NCBI GenBank assembly: GCA_029378245.1
Contig: JARKIF010000007.1
Coordinates: 434,001-498,000 of the forward strand
Length of the DNA stretch: 64,000 nt
Source of the DNA: Roridomyces roridus
Lineage: Eukaryota; Basidiomycota; Agaricomycetes; Agaricales; Mycenaceae
Direction of reading: 5' to 3'
Shown here piece after piece: positions 24,399-36,499 of the stretch. The notes under the pieces were generated by a model. That model ran no database searches and was not told where the DNA came from. It worked only from the letters and a program-made list of their open reading frames with translations. Positions within the stretch are counted from its first letter, which is position 1; each line of letters starts with the position of its first letter. The translations under genes and the position numbers were made by a program.

Positions 24399-24584
24399 CG
24401 TGGGGAAGATTGAGCGGGAAGGGAACGATTCCGACGTCGTCTTTATAAAGGGACGGCATCGGAAATCTTACCGAATATCTGATAGCAATGCTCTGCAGGA
24501 AAAAGCCGGCAAACGCCCGGGAAGACACGGAAGGTCATTTGGACTTGGTCACAGCCAATGAGGACAAAAGAATTACAAACGCCT

Positions 24585-25639
24585 TCACAGGTACTTCAAA
24601 AACCACTCCACACTTGCTTTGAACGCGCCCTCTTTGCCCGCCTTGACGATTGGGTCACTCATATCCCCGCGAACCGCAAATCCATGCTTACACCCATCAA
24701 AGTATTCGCGCCGATACCCCGGCTCAAACTTTCCTTCTCCAAAGATCTCGTCTGCCTTCGCCTGTGCTTCGTGCGGAAAGACAGGATCGATGGTGCAGGT
24801 GTTGAGGAGGAGCGGAGCGGTGGACACGGCAAAGTATTTCTGCAACAAATTTGAAATCTGCTTCTATACCCCTCAAAACAGACGCGTACCTCGAGATCGT
24901 CGGGAACGACGAGACGGCTCGGGTGGGAGAGCGCGGAAACTTGGATGGCGTTGTCCAACGCGAGGTCTACGACGTAGCGCGCTGTACAAAGTGAGAAATA
25001 ATTTGGATGCAACAATAGGCCGAACGCACCCCCAAAGCAATACCCAGTCGCCGCAAATCTAGTGACGCCCTCGGCCTTGAGTGTCGCAATGACGCTGTCC
25101 AGGATGGGACGAATCTGCGCGGCGCCATGTTTTCCGTGCCACACTTCACGGCTTACAGGAGGGACGGATCCGTCAAAGCCTCCTTTTGGGACTGGGTCGC
25201 CATTGAAAAGATCGGGTACGATGGTCTACAGTTTCGGGTTGAGATTATTGTTGCGCAGTGAAAAGGAAGATTACATACTCTGAGCCCGTTGCGCGCAAAA
25301 TCATCCGCCAGGAGCTAACCCAAAGAATTAGGAGAGCAGTGAGGCGTTGAAACAACATACAAGATTGTTTTCCAGCACAATTCCAAAGACGTCCGTCAGA
25401 AACAGGACCACCTTGTCCTTGGGGTGGTCTTGAGCGGGTTTCGCAACGTAGCACTCAATCCCCCCGATGTGTTCCACCTTGCCTGATGATACGAGATGAG
25501 CGCTGAGCTTGGACCTTTATACAACAAAGAACCGGCCTGACCTGCCGGCGTCCCCTCGTGCGTCACTCCTGGAGCGCGTCAGCAGCGGGGACCGGGATAG
25601 TCGCCACTCACCTTTGAAACAGTCGTCGCAGAAACTCAT
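24585..25639 (-). CDS. Dienelactone hydrolase family protein 2
   Basis: Tandem paralog of the preceding hydrolase, with matching exon structure. The start is MSFCDDCFKGVTHEGTP at 25639. The triad is Cys in ATGYCFGARYVVDLA, Asp in NTCTIDPVFP and His in CKHGFAVRGD; the C-terminus is WFLKYL. The middle differs from copy 1 (GGFDGSVPPVSREVWHGKHG against NAFEPGTTFDREKWAPNHG), which may change substrate choice. Only 186 bases separate this stop from the start codon of copy 1, so copy 1's promoter must lie there or inside this gene's 3' end. It looks intact and is probably cytosolic. Confidence 0.9.
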
Positions 25640-25747
25640 GGGGGATTCTGAATGCTGGCAGATTGTGCGTCTCAACTATAAAGGCGGAGTTGAACCGAGG
25701 ATGACATATCCCAATTGAGTCATGGTTGACTTCAACTAAGTCTACAG

Positions 25748-26606
25748 TTACCACGGGTACTCTTCCTTGTCCCAGTCCCACATCGTCCCGCCAAATGTCG
25801 GCTTAAAGTTGAGAAACTTGCCGCTACTTTTCTCCTTGGTCGCCTCATCCAATCGCTCCACGATCCCGGCCGCAACACCCTCCACCTTCATCGGCGCCTC
25901 CTCCATCCCATTCAACTTGGCACCGGCGTTCCCCATATCCGTCGCTGCCCATCCAGGCGAAATCGCAAACGCAATCAATGTCGGATTCTCCGCGTCCAGC
26001 GCCTTGATGATGAAATTCGCCGCAGCCTTGGACGACCCGTAAACACTTCCGTTCGCACCCGCGAAGCGCCCCATCGAGGCCATCCCGGTGGAGATGTAGG
26101 CAAAGATGGGAGCCTTGGTAGTGGATGCGAAAAGGAGCTCGTGTGCGGCTTGGAAAAGAACGACGGTGCCGAGCGTGTTGACCTCCCAATGTTCCTTGTA
26201 CTCCTCCAGAGGCGTCTTGACCAGTGGGCCGTACGAGTTGGCGATCCCTGTCACCAGATTCAGTCGGATTCAGAGAAGAAAAGATAACAAAGCACCGGCG
26301 TTGGCCACGATGACATCCAACTGCCCTGCGGTCTTGTTGATCTCAGCGATGGCCGCCTCGTTGTTGGCCTTGTCGTTGACGATAAACTTGATAGGGTGTA
26401 CATTCGGGTACGTAGCCGCGAGATCCTTGAGCGATTGGGCGTCAGGGTCGCGCGCACCTGCAAAGACGATGGCGTTGGGTCGCGCCGCTAGGAGCTTGAG
26501 GACGGCATATCCGATGCCGCGGTTCGAGCCAGTCACTGGGACCGGTGAGTTGAACAGCACAGCTTATTTTAGACGACGCACCGAGGTAGACGAGTTTGGT
26601 AGACAT
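25748..26606 (-). CDS. Short-chain dehydrogenase/reductase
   Basis: Classical SDR of about 254 residues from exons 26606-26582, 26535-26296 and 26247-25748. Motifs: TGSNRGIGYAV (cofactor glycine motif), IVNDKAN, VIVANAGIANSYGPL (NAG), catalytic Ser in YISTGMASM, catalytic YGSSKAA (YxxxK), and SPGWAATDMG. It resembles the C-factor-like fungal reductases, which act on small carbonyl compounds. The first exon encodes only eight residues before the split Val codon. It is unrelated to the SDR pair of the duplication. It is co-oriented with the hydrolases and ligases; the ends of the hydrolase 2 and SDR genes are about 110 bases apart. Confidence 0.9.
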
Positions 26607-26841
26607 GGATGCTGGGATGATAGGCCACAGAGTCGGAATGCCGCAGAATTTATATTGCTCTGCCATTGGTAAGTTGCACAGTTGCCGAGTTCTTCGTTGC
26701 CGAGACACGAGGCTGCACAGAACAACACTTGGCAGTCAACTCGTCGCCTTTTCTCCCACCCTTCCTCAAAGGTGAGCTGCTTCTTCCCTAGAAGCGAGAT
26801 CCTTCCGATTTATAATATTCAAAGTAATTTAGTTATTTGAT

Positions 26842-29115
26842 CTACAACCTGGCCTTGTAGCTCGTCTGAATCTCCCCGCGTGCAACCTCCTCCTTGGCCA
26901 AGTCCCGCAACTGCCGTCTTAAAATCTTACCCGCCGCACTAGAGTGAACATCTTTCAGTACAAATACAACACGACCCAAAATCGAACATACCTTTTAGGA
27001 ACAGTTTCTATCACAGCGACACCCCCTCTCAAAAACTTGTGTTTCGCCACCTTGCTTTCCATCCACTTGACGACACTGGTTGAAAACGCCGCCTTGGCCT
27101 CGGAGGTCGCCACTTTCGCGGGATCGGCATGCGCGACGTACGCTCTAGGCAGCTCCGTGGCCTGTTCGACGCTATCGACGCCAATGACGGCGGCATCAGC
27201 AATGTCGGGGTGGGTGAGCAAGATGGCTTCTAGTTCCGCAGGTGGCACTGTCCGACAGTCAGCCATAGCCGTTGAGAGTGTGAATACTCATACCTTGGAA
27301 TCCCTTGTACTTGATGAGCTCCTTGCGTCTATCAACGATATAATAATATCCCTCCTTGTCCCGAACCGCAACATCCCCCGTCTTGAACCACCCATCCGGC
27401 GTAATCGCGTTCCGCGTCGCAGGGACGTTGTTCAGATAGCCCTGTCTCGTGTCAATACATTTCAACATCGCTGGCAAGCAGCACACCTTCATGACAGTCT
27501 TCCCATGAATCCACAGTTCCCCAGGTTTGCCAATCTCCGCATCGACGAGCCCGTCATCATCTTCGACGAGACGCGCCTTGAGGTTCGGTAGCAAGAATCC
27601 GATGCTTCCGACTTTACGGTCCGACTCGAGGAAGGGGAGAGTATGCGTGCTGGGCGAAGTCTCTGTCAACCCGTAGCCTGTCGAAAAAAATCAGGATCTG
27701 AGAGTTCGGAATACAGATGATCAGGTACCCTGGGTGATCCAACACTGCGCACCCGGCTTGCGTTTGGACAGCAAACGGTGTTTAACCTGTTATAAAGATG
27801 AATACACGGGCTGGCATCAACATGAAGGAAGGAGTATACCATCTTGACGAGATCGGCTCCGAGGGGTGCAGCGCCCGAGAGCATGTATTCGAGGCTCGAA
27901 AGATCGTGGCTGTCGACCGCTAGACAAATACATGAATTGCATTCGACCAGATCAACACTGAACATACCCGGGTGACGCGCAAGAACTACAAGCACAGGAG
28001 GCACGACAAACGCATATGCAACTTTGTACTTTTCAATGTTGGCGCAAAATGCGACGGGATCGAATTTGGTTTGGATCACGACGGGGGCCCCGATGGTGAA
28101 TGAGGAGGTAAGGAGATTTGACACGCCCTGTATACATAATATGAATACGAGGAGCTGCGGGGGTGATAGTGACACTTAAATATATGTGGTATAAAGGCAA
28201 TATGCCCAGAACAGGCTGCTCTCCAGGAACGAGTGGTGGCCAGGCGACCTTGACTATATCAACAAGCGTCGTCTGCCATCAAGTCAGTTTTCAACATGCG
28301 AATTGTGGAAGAAACGTACCAAGTTCTGGTGCGTCGTCTGGGATAAAATTAGTGAGAAGACCAGATGAATTGAAATTATGTTATACCTCGACACCCTGCC
28401 ATGCGTTAGTGGCGAAAAATGAACAGAAGCGCTCGGATCTCACCTTGGGCTTGCCCGTGGTACCCGAGCTGTAACATAATAGAACAGTCTCGTTGGCAGC
28501 GTCGCCTTGAAACTTTTCCTCCTCCGCCAACGCACCGCGCGACAGCAAGTCTGGCAGGCTGACGAACCCGGCAGCCTCGGGGACAGCTTTGATGGCGGGC
28601 CCACCGGCCCAGCGGAGATCGTTCGGCAAAACGATAGTGCGCATATCACCCACGTCTTTCGATAACCCCATCTCGGCGAACATGGCACGGACAGTGCTGA
28701 TTCCCTCCTCGGAAGTCAGGACCAGTTTCGCACCGCTATCCTTGTACTGATACGCCAGCTCGTGGCTCGTATAGGCACTGTTCGCGAGCGTGCAGCGGAG
28801 TCCGGCGGCAATGCTCCCGTACAGCACGACGGGCCACGCGAAATTGTTTCGCGAGAAGATGAGGAGAGTGTCGCCGCGTTTGGCGAATGGGGCGGTGGCG
28901 GTGTGGGTGCGCAGTCCTTGAGCGAACGATAAGGTGAGCGTCTTGAGTTGTCCACGAGTGACGGTCGTCCCTGTCGCGGCATCTATCATGGCACGGATAA
29001 ACGAGGGGAAACCGCCGATATCGCCTGGACGGTGGGACCCGAACATGCGCGTGTAGATGGACATGTTGCGGATGGGCAGGTCGGGCTCATGGGACTCGTA
29101 GACTCGGGGGGACAT
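26842..29115 (-). CDS. 4-coumarate-CoA ligase-like acyl-CoA synthetase A
   Basis: ANL-superfamily adenylating enzyme, which activates a carboxylic acid with ATP and CoA. Motifs: [12 protein letters not shown] (A3), QGYGLTETSPSTHT (A5), GWFKTGD (A7), DRRKELIKYKGFQ (A8), SAAGKILRRQL with the catalytic Lys (A10). The C-terminus SYKARL ends in ARL, a type-1 peroxisomal targeting signal. Exon 1 is 29115-28444. A 9-base microexon (28395-28387, Gly-Val-Glu) sits inside motif A3, between two introns. Near 28190, after LPLYHIY, I could not find a GT donor that keeps frame into GVSNLLTSSFTIG; either an unusual splice or a small lesion is present. First of three tandem paralogs. Confidence 0.85.
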
Positions 29116-29392
29116 GGTAGAAGAGAAACAGGCCTAGGGTCAACTATCAGCCTATTTAAACAGTCGCTTATGAGACGGGAAGACATCCGTGATGTCGGAA
29201 CCATTCCTACCGGATCCGGTCGGGTGACTCTGCTTAGTAGAATTGAGCATGTCTTGCTCTTCAATTGAATGCGTCCCGCAAAGAGTTAAATCTTTAGGTA
29301 CTGGTACTCTGGGGACTCGGAGGCACGGGACATATTGCCGATCGACCGGGTCCCACAACCCCACGGGGTTTGATCTAGGTTGAAACTTTAAT

Positions 29393-31530
29393 TTACAACC
29401 GAGCAACCGTCTCCTGCTTCGCCAAGGTCCTTAGTTCACGTCTGAGTATCTTGCCGGTCGGGCTGTATGCGACGTGAGTTGAGAATTCCACCGAGTGATC
29501 TCGCACGAACCTCTTGGGAATCACATCAATTACACGCACACCTTTTTGCGGATTGAGTTGAATGGCAGAGAGGAGACGGATTAAGGCACCAACCTCCTCT
29601 CAAAAACTTGTGCTTGGCGACCTTGGATTCCATCCATTTGGCTACACCGTTCGCAAAGGCCCGCCTCGCATCGGGCGTCGGGAGATTGTGTGGGTGCGCG
29701 TGTACCACGTACGCGCTTCAACTCGAATGAGTTTGAGCTTAACTTGAAGCAGAGCCGAACTCACCGCGGCAGCTCAGTCGCCTCGGCCGCACTCTCAACT
29801 CCGATTACAGCGGCGTCGGCAATATCCGGATGCGTGAGGAGGACGCTCTCCAGTTCAGCGGGAGGTACTTGGAATCCCTAACGAACCGATTTAAGAGGTG
29901 AGAAGCGTCAATCGAGCTCGCACGCACCCTGTACTTGATCAACTCCTTCTTCCTGTCGACAATATAAAAGCATCCATCGCTATCTCGAACAACGACGTCC
30001 CCCGTCTTGAACCAACCATCGCCAGTGAAAGCCTGCTCCGTGGCCGCAGTGTTGTTGAGGTACGCCTAACGCCTGTAAGAATGGTGAATCACCCAAGGAC
30101 TGGACGGACCTTCATAACGGCTTTACCGCGCACCCACAATTCGCCTGGGGCCCCATCCGCGGCATCGACGTTGCCGTCCTCATCAACAACGATCCGGGCT
30201 TCCACATTCGCTACCACCGGCCCGATGCTGCCCATCTTCCGATCCGCCCCGTCAAAAGGCAGGAAATGGGTGCTTGTCGTCGTCTCAGTCAGTCCGTAGC
30301 CTGGATTGTCATCAAACGAACGTCCAATCTCAAGCCGGCCTGAACTCACTTTGCGTTATTTTGCATCTGGCGCCATCCGCACGGCGTGTTGAAAGCCTGA
30401 GTTGAACCTGTTTAACTAAATCCCCCGCGAGCGGCGCTGCGCCCGAAAGCATGTACTGCAAGCTGGATACATCGTACTGATCCACGGCCGGGTGCCGAGC
30501 GAGGACGACTAAAATGGGCGGCACGATCAACGCTAACGCAACTCGAAATTTCTCGATAGAAGCGCAGAATTGGATCGGATCGAATTTCGGTTGAACAAGG
30601 ACTTGCCAGCCGAGTGTGAATGGAAGGTGGACGATGAACGCCAGCGAATACATATGGTACATTGGCAAAAAACCAAGGATAGTTTCTTGTCCAGGTGGTA
30701 GACGAGGCCAGGAGGGGCCGACGATGTCGAGGATAGATACCATGTTCGTATGTGTCGTCTGTTGGCAAATCTCAGCTCATATTTGAATCCCATCTCGAAC
30801 ATTACCTCGACACCTTTGGGCTTCCCAGTTGTACCGGAACTGTAGCACAAAAACGTCGTCTCATCAGCCAAAAGACCGTCAAAATTCTCCTCTTTCTGTA
30901 ACGCGCCCATGGTGAGCAACTCCGCAAACGTCACCATCCCCGCGCAACCCGAGACAGCCGCCGCCGCCGAACCACCCGCCCAGCGGAGATCCCGGTTAAT
31001 CACAACAGTACGCTTGTCACCCTCGGCCTTGGAAATCCCCAGCTCCGCAAACATGGCGCGAACGGTTTTGACTCCCTCTTCAGAGGTGAAGATAACATTG
31101 GCTCCGCTGTCTTGATACTGGTGCGCAAGCTCTTGAGTCACATAGCCACTGTTGGCGAGCGTACAACGCAGCCCGGCCGAGATGCCTGTGAACGAATTAT
31201 GAGTACACCAACGGTCGTGTAGGCAGGACCTCACTCACATCCAAAGACGACAACCGGGTACGCGAGGCAGTTGGGCGAGTGAAGCAGCACCGTTTCTCCC
31301 CTCTGAGACGCCAGAGCTGGATGATTCAGAATTCCATACCCCAGTGCCAGAGAAATGTCACGTAGTTGAGCGCGAGTCAGGGTCGCCCCCGAAGGATCCA
31401 CAAAAGCGGGTTTATCGGCTGGGAAGCCGCCAATGTCCCCTGCGGCGCGGGGAGCAAAGAGGCGGGTGAAGACAGAAGTCTTGGTGAGTGGGATAGCAGG
31501 GGAGTCGGATGTGTAGATTCGGGGAGCCAT
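29393..31530 (-). CDS. 4-coumarate-CoA ligase-like acyl-CoA synthetase B
   Basis: Second tandem paralog. I start at [12 protein letters not shown] (31530), the N-terminus shared with copy C; an upstream in-frame Met exists at 31557. Motifs: [14 protein letters not shown] (A3, no intron inside it, unlike A), [14 protein letters not shown] (A5), [14 protein letters not shown] (A7), [16 protein letters not shown] (A8, KYR where A and C have KYK), [11 protein letters not shown] (A10). The C-terminus is VARL, again an ARL peroxisomal signal. An intron splits FGC|ISAGLR, at the same place as the GC-AG intron in C. All exon joins I checked are in frame, so this is the clearest intact copy. Substrate cannot be deduced; aryl or medium-chain acids are typical for the family. 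Confidence 0.9.
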
Positions 31531-31800
31531 AGGAGGAAAACAAGATGAGTATGCCATAACATTAACGTTACCGGCTTTTAACGTGCGGCGTTTCTTGGAC
31601 TGTGGGAGCTTAACCGCGGCTGACCCGCATTCGTCGTCAACACCGACCGACGGCCCCGACGGAACTGTAGCCGCGGCCCCCGCCCGACTGAATCAGAGGT
31701 GTCCGACGCCGACGTGCACGGAGGGGATGAGGTAAGAATACATTTAATGTCGTCAAAGCGGCAGATGTACACGGCTTGTTGAACATTATATATACATCGC

Positions 31801-33947
31801 TCACAACCGAGCCTGGACAGCCTCCTTCTTCGCCTCCTCCCTCAACTCCCGCCTGAGTATCTTCCCAGCAGCGCTCTTTGGAATAACATCAACCACGCGC
31901 ACACCTCCTCTCAAAAATTTGTGCCTGGCGACCTTTCCCTCCATCCACCGCGCCACATTCCTCTCGAACGCAAGCTTCTTTTGGAAGGTCTAGAGACCTC
32001 AGTGGGGTGGGCATGTACTACGTACGCACTGCGACAGGATTCAATATTCATCTGGAATAAATTGAAGATGAGAGACTCACCGAGGCAACTCGGTCGCCGC
32101 CTCAACACTATTCACCCCAATCACAGCTGCATCGGCGACGTCGGGGTGCATTAAGAGCACACTCTCCAGCTCAGCGGGGGCAACTGCATCTTGGTCAACA
32201 AAACATCTTCGCGGGGTTTTGGTTTACCTTGATATCCCTTGTACTTGATCAACTCCTTGCGTCTATCCACAACCCAGAAATACCCCTCCCTGTCCCGCAC
32301 GACGATATCTCCCGTCTTGAACCACCCATCAGATGTGAACGAGTCTTGGTTGGCAGTGCGGTTATTCAAGTACCCCTGCCCCCATCAACGCCGTGCTGCG
32401 AGACATAATTCAAGGCACACGCACCTTCATGACAGTCGGCCCTCTCACCCACAATTCCCCTGGCTGCCCATCCTTCACATCCATCTTACCCTCTTCGTCC
32501 TGTACGATCCGCGCCTCCAGATGAGGGACCAAAGGCCCCACTGAGCCCACCTTGCGATCTGCGTCGGCGAAAGCTAGAAAGTTGATCGACGTAGTGGTTT
32601 CTGTAAGGCCGAAGGCTGCAAGCCTCTTAGCTGACGCTACAAGATTTCGACGTAGCTTACTCTGCGTAATCTTGCACTTGATGCCGTCCGTACGGCCGGA
32701 AGAGATTTTAGTTTGAACCTATGAGTCGATGAACTGAATGTATGGAAACAAAAGAAAAAAATGCCCGTTACCTCTTTAACCAAATTCGCAGAAAGCGGCG
32801 CGGCAGCCGACATCATATGCTCCAAACTCGACAAATCATACTTGTCCGCGTCTGTCTTGCATGAGTTTCAACTGAAATTCAGCTGGCACACGCACCTGGA
32901 TGCCTCGCAAGCACAACGAGCACAGGGGGCACTACACACGCGAATGCAATTCTATACTTCTCAATAGCCTTGAACAGCTGAATTGGGTCGAAGCGCGACT
33001 GAACGAGGGAGGTCCAGCCCAAGGTGGGGACGAGGCTGAGGAAGACCACCAGAGAGTAAATGTGGTAGAACGGCAAAAACGCGGGGACAATTTCCCTCCC
33101 CGCAGGTAACTTTGGCCAATTAGGCGCGAGGATGTCGAGGATGGCGACCATATTCGCGTGAGTCGTCTCGACTCCCTGGAAGTTGAGAATCTCAGCATCT
33201 GGTCAGTAGATGAAAGAGTATAGTACACACCTTGGGCTTTCCCGTCGTCCCAGAGCTATAGCACAAAAACACCGTCTCATCTGCAGCCGCCCCGTTAAAC
33301 TTTTCCTCCTCCTCCAGCGCACCCAGGCTCAAAAGCTCGGAAAACCTCGTCACAGACGGGCCCTTGCCATCTACCCAACCCGAATCCGCATCAAGAACGA
33401 CAGTTCTTGTGGCCGCCTCTTCTTTTGACACACCAAGTTCAGCGAACATGGCTTGGACCACGCTCACTCCGTCTTGGGAGGTGAAGAGCAGCGAGGCGCC
33501 GCTGTCAGTGTACTGGTGCGCCAGTTCATGTGAGAGGTATGCAGAATTTGCGACGGTGAGGCGGAGGCCTGCTGCGATGCCTGCGGAATAAAATGAGCGC
33601 CGGTAGTACAGAGCAGTGGGCTGACACTTGCAGCCGAACACAACAACTGGATACGCAAGACAATTCGGCGAAAATACCAACGCGGTGCTGCCCCTCCTTG
33701 CCAATGTCTGGAGGGAGGAGTGGTGCTGCAAGCCGTATGCTAGCGCCAACGACAGTTCGCGCAGCCGAGAGCGTGTCAAAACGACGCCAGTGGCTTCGTC
33801 GATGAACGCCGGCTTGGATGCGGGAAAGCCGCCAACGATGTCTCTGGACGAGGGATGTGGAGACAGGACGCGGGTGAAGACCGATTTTTTCGTGTTGGTG
33901 AGAGGTGCGACATTGGGAGAGTTGGATGTGTAGATTCTGGGAGCCAT
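31801..33947 (-). CDS. 4-coumarate-CoA ligase-like acyl-CoA synthetase C
   Basis: Third tandem paralog, starting [16 protein letters not shown]. Motifs: [11 protein letters not shown] then GVETTHANMV (an intron splits A3 after KPK), [13 protein letters not shown] (A5), [14 protein letters not shown] (A7), DRRKELIKYKGYQ (A8), [11 protein letters not shown] (A10). The C-terminus is VQARL, the third ARL peroxisomal signal. The first intron (33631-33581) begins GCAAGT and ends CAG, a GC-AG intron. A frame break occurs near 31980-31995: [12 protein letters not shown] is in one frame and QKKLAFERNVARWMEGK in another, with no room for an intron. It is therefore slightly damaged, or the base calls are wrong there. 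Confidence 0.85.
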
Positions 33948-34304
33948 GCCGGCTGCCGTTGGTGGAGAGATAATATATACCACATTTCACGTTTCATGTG
34001 GAGTTTCAAACAATCGTGACGAAGTTCTAGCGAGCTGAGGGATGATGCCCTCATCGTTCGCCGCCCGGGCCCGCCATTAGTAATTCGCAATGATTGAAGT
34101 CCCACTGAGCATCGCAAGATTCATGCGCTGCTCAAGTGTGTCTGGGGAAGGATGCGAACGTTGGCCGAGATCAGGGTGATCAGATGTACATATGTATTGA
34201 TGTCTCTGCTCAAAGTCTCAAACCACCATGTCCTCTCTATGGAGCGGAGAGCTTCCTTCATATCATTCAAGTTGATTCAAATAGCCAAGAAACATCTACT
34301 TAAT
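33948..34304. promoter_or_regulatory. Upstream region of ligase C
   Basis: No gene is seen. It contains the promoter of ligase C (TATATTAT-like sequence at about 33970-33978) and the 3' flank of the carboxylesterase. Confidence 0.35.
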
Positions 34305-36499
34305 TCACCTCTTCTCTCTCCTCTCTGCATCCTCCAAAAGCAACGCGTACAAATACGCAATCGCCTCTGTCCGGAAATCGTCCTTTCCAACGTGCAACAC
34401 ACCCTCCTCGGCGTCATCACTCAGCATCAGCAAACTAGGCGGGTCAGCTACATCCCAGGCGGGCCAAAAGATGACTGAGTCGTCCAAGTTGAAAGCTGAT
34501 GCAGCAGGCCGATTAGGGTCAAGCGTATTGATAAAGTTGACCAGCGCATCCGAAGCAAACGTCTCCCGCCCAGGTACAGCATCCTCGTCCTTGGGAAGCC
34601 AGATCGAAAAATCGCTCGCATGCCCTGCGCCAAACATTGGCCTCGTTTTATTGCGTTTGCTCACTGGATCTGAATGAGTGACTGGATGAAGTGGGAGGAG
34701 GAGGGAAATATACCCCAGCTCCACATCCTCCTCTCCGCAGAGCCCTGTAAGAAGAATCGTCGCGCACCAGCAAACGTATGATCCCCCTGGAAAGCTGCAA
34801 GGCGCTTGAATTGAGGGCTTGGACCGATTGAACATTAACGTCTGTGAATGCAAATCGAAAACATACGTGATGATATTCAACTGCCCGGTACCGAAGGGTG
34901 AGCCCTGGCTAGGATCGTCCGGATACAACGCAGATATCTTGGCGATTTGCTGTGGTGTGGCGTTGGGAAGGTAGCTAAGGATTTGTTAGTAAAAAATCAT
35001 ACCACCCAAGAAGCACATACTTGGAGCTGATATACTCTTCAAACTGCTTGTTCGTCGTGATATTCTTCAACGGCAACGTGAATAACGTCCCCTCATCATC
35101 GCAAACCCCAGCCACAATCGGAATCTGCCGCCAGCGTCAACACAACCCACGCTGCATGAATAGTACCCTACCTTGGCATATAGCCCTTCCACAGTTGAAA
35201 CCAAGGGGTCGTGTACGATAACCTCGCCATCGACCCTCGGCCTCCACGTCGTCCTGAGACTGGAATACTGAAAACAAATTCGGTGTACGGTTCACAGTGC
35301 GCATAAAATCAGCAAAGGGAACACGCTTCAAACACTCGAGCGTGTCAGCGGCGTCGGTGCAGTTGTTGGCCCCGAGGAGAAAATCATAGTCCGACTGCCC
35401 GTCAAGAACGGTCGAGGTGGTCACTATCGAGCCGGAGGACTGCCGTTTGTCAGAGACACGCAGATTGAATATGAACAACCTGACCAGAAATGCCCCACGG
35501 AACAGAGTGCCCTCGTCAAACAGCTTGTTATTAAGGGTTAGTAAAGCGGTGGAAATGGCACCGGCGCTGACGCCGCCACTGTCGACTCCCTATTAGCTTG
35601 AAGAATGGACAGAGTAATCAGATGCTCACAGAACCACACGTTGCGGATCGCCTCCAAATGCCGCAATATTTTTCTGCACCCATTCGAGCGCGAATATTTC
35701 TACTCATAAGTCACCTTGAGAAACGTTGAGGGCTATAACTCACGATCCCGCAAACCAAGATTCGTGATTCCAGCCTCAACCGCTTCCTTGCCCGCTAAAA
35801 ACCCGAAAGCTGGTCTAGATGAATAAACGGGTCCAAAAGGCACTAAACAAGCGCACCGCTCAGACGATAATTCGGCGCCACGAAGACGAAGGGTTGGTCG
35901 GTGGCAAGTCCGCGGTCAAGCAGCGGCCGTGCACGCGTATATCCTTCTTCGTTGTTTCCAATTTCAAATCCGCCTGAATGAATGTACTACCAGCTCGGGT
36001 TGGGCCATCGATATTATGACCGCTCATACGTACAACAAAGACGGGCAGCTTGGAATTTGCGTCAGCAACGGCAGGTTTGAGGATGTTCAGCGTCAAGCCT
36101 GCGTAAAGGTCATGCATCATCGACAACTACCCTTTTGCAACGACTCACAATCTTCCGAGATAAAATCATGAGGCTTTATAGGCATTTTAATCGCTTGTTC
36201 CTGCTGCGGACAAGCCGGCCCAAGGACCGTCGCGTCCTGAACACCTTCCAGCGCCACTGGAGGCTTTGGAAGCTCGAATCGCGTTCTGTCCACACGCGTC
36301 CGTCATTAGCGGCGCGAAAGATAATCCAATGCGCTTACACAGGCTGCGAAAACGGGACACCCAGAAACATTGAAATATTGCCCGAGCTCGATCCTTGGAA
36401 GATGCCATAGTCGAGCGAGACAGTGGGCGCACCGCCGCCCCACATTGAGTTGAGCGCCAGAAGGCTAGGGAGGACGAACGGGATCATGGTATCTGCCAT
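34305..36499 (-). CDS. Type-B carboxylesterase/lipase family protein
   Basis: Alpha/beta hydrolase of the carboxylesterase/cholinesterase/fungal-lipase family, which cleaves carboxylic esters. The start MADTMIPFVLPSLLALNS looks like a short signal peptide (an alternative Met is at 36487). Readable exons give SLDYGIFQGSSSGNISMFLG, GVPFSQPV, KLPVFV, PNYRLSAFGFLAGKEAVEAG, LGLRDQIFALEWVQKNI, AFGGDPQRVV, then the nucleophile elbow GVSAGAIST (GxSxG). A likely catalytic His lies in FGAGHASDFSIW near the C-terminus. There are many short introns. It is the last gene of the co-oriented block 23.3-36.5 kb. Substrate unknown; it is probably secreted. Confidence 0.85.

Noticed and set aside
26842..33947. 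Fungal bioluminescence or hispidin-type cluster, because of adenylating enzymes
   Set aside because: There is no luciferase, hispidin-3-hydroxylase, polyketide synthase or P450 nearby. The ligases are ordinary 4CL-like enzymes.
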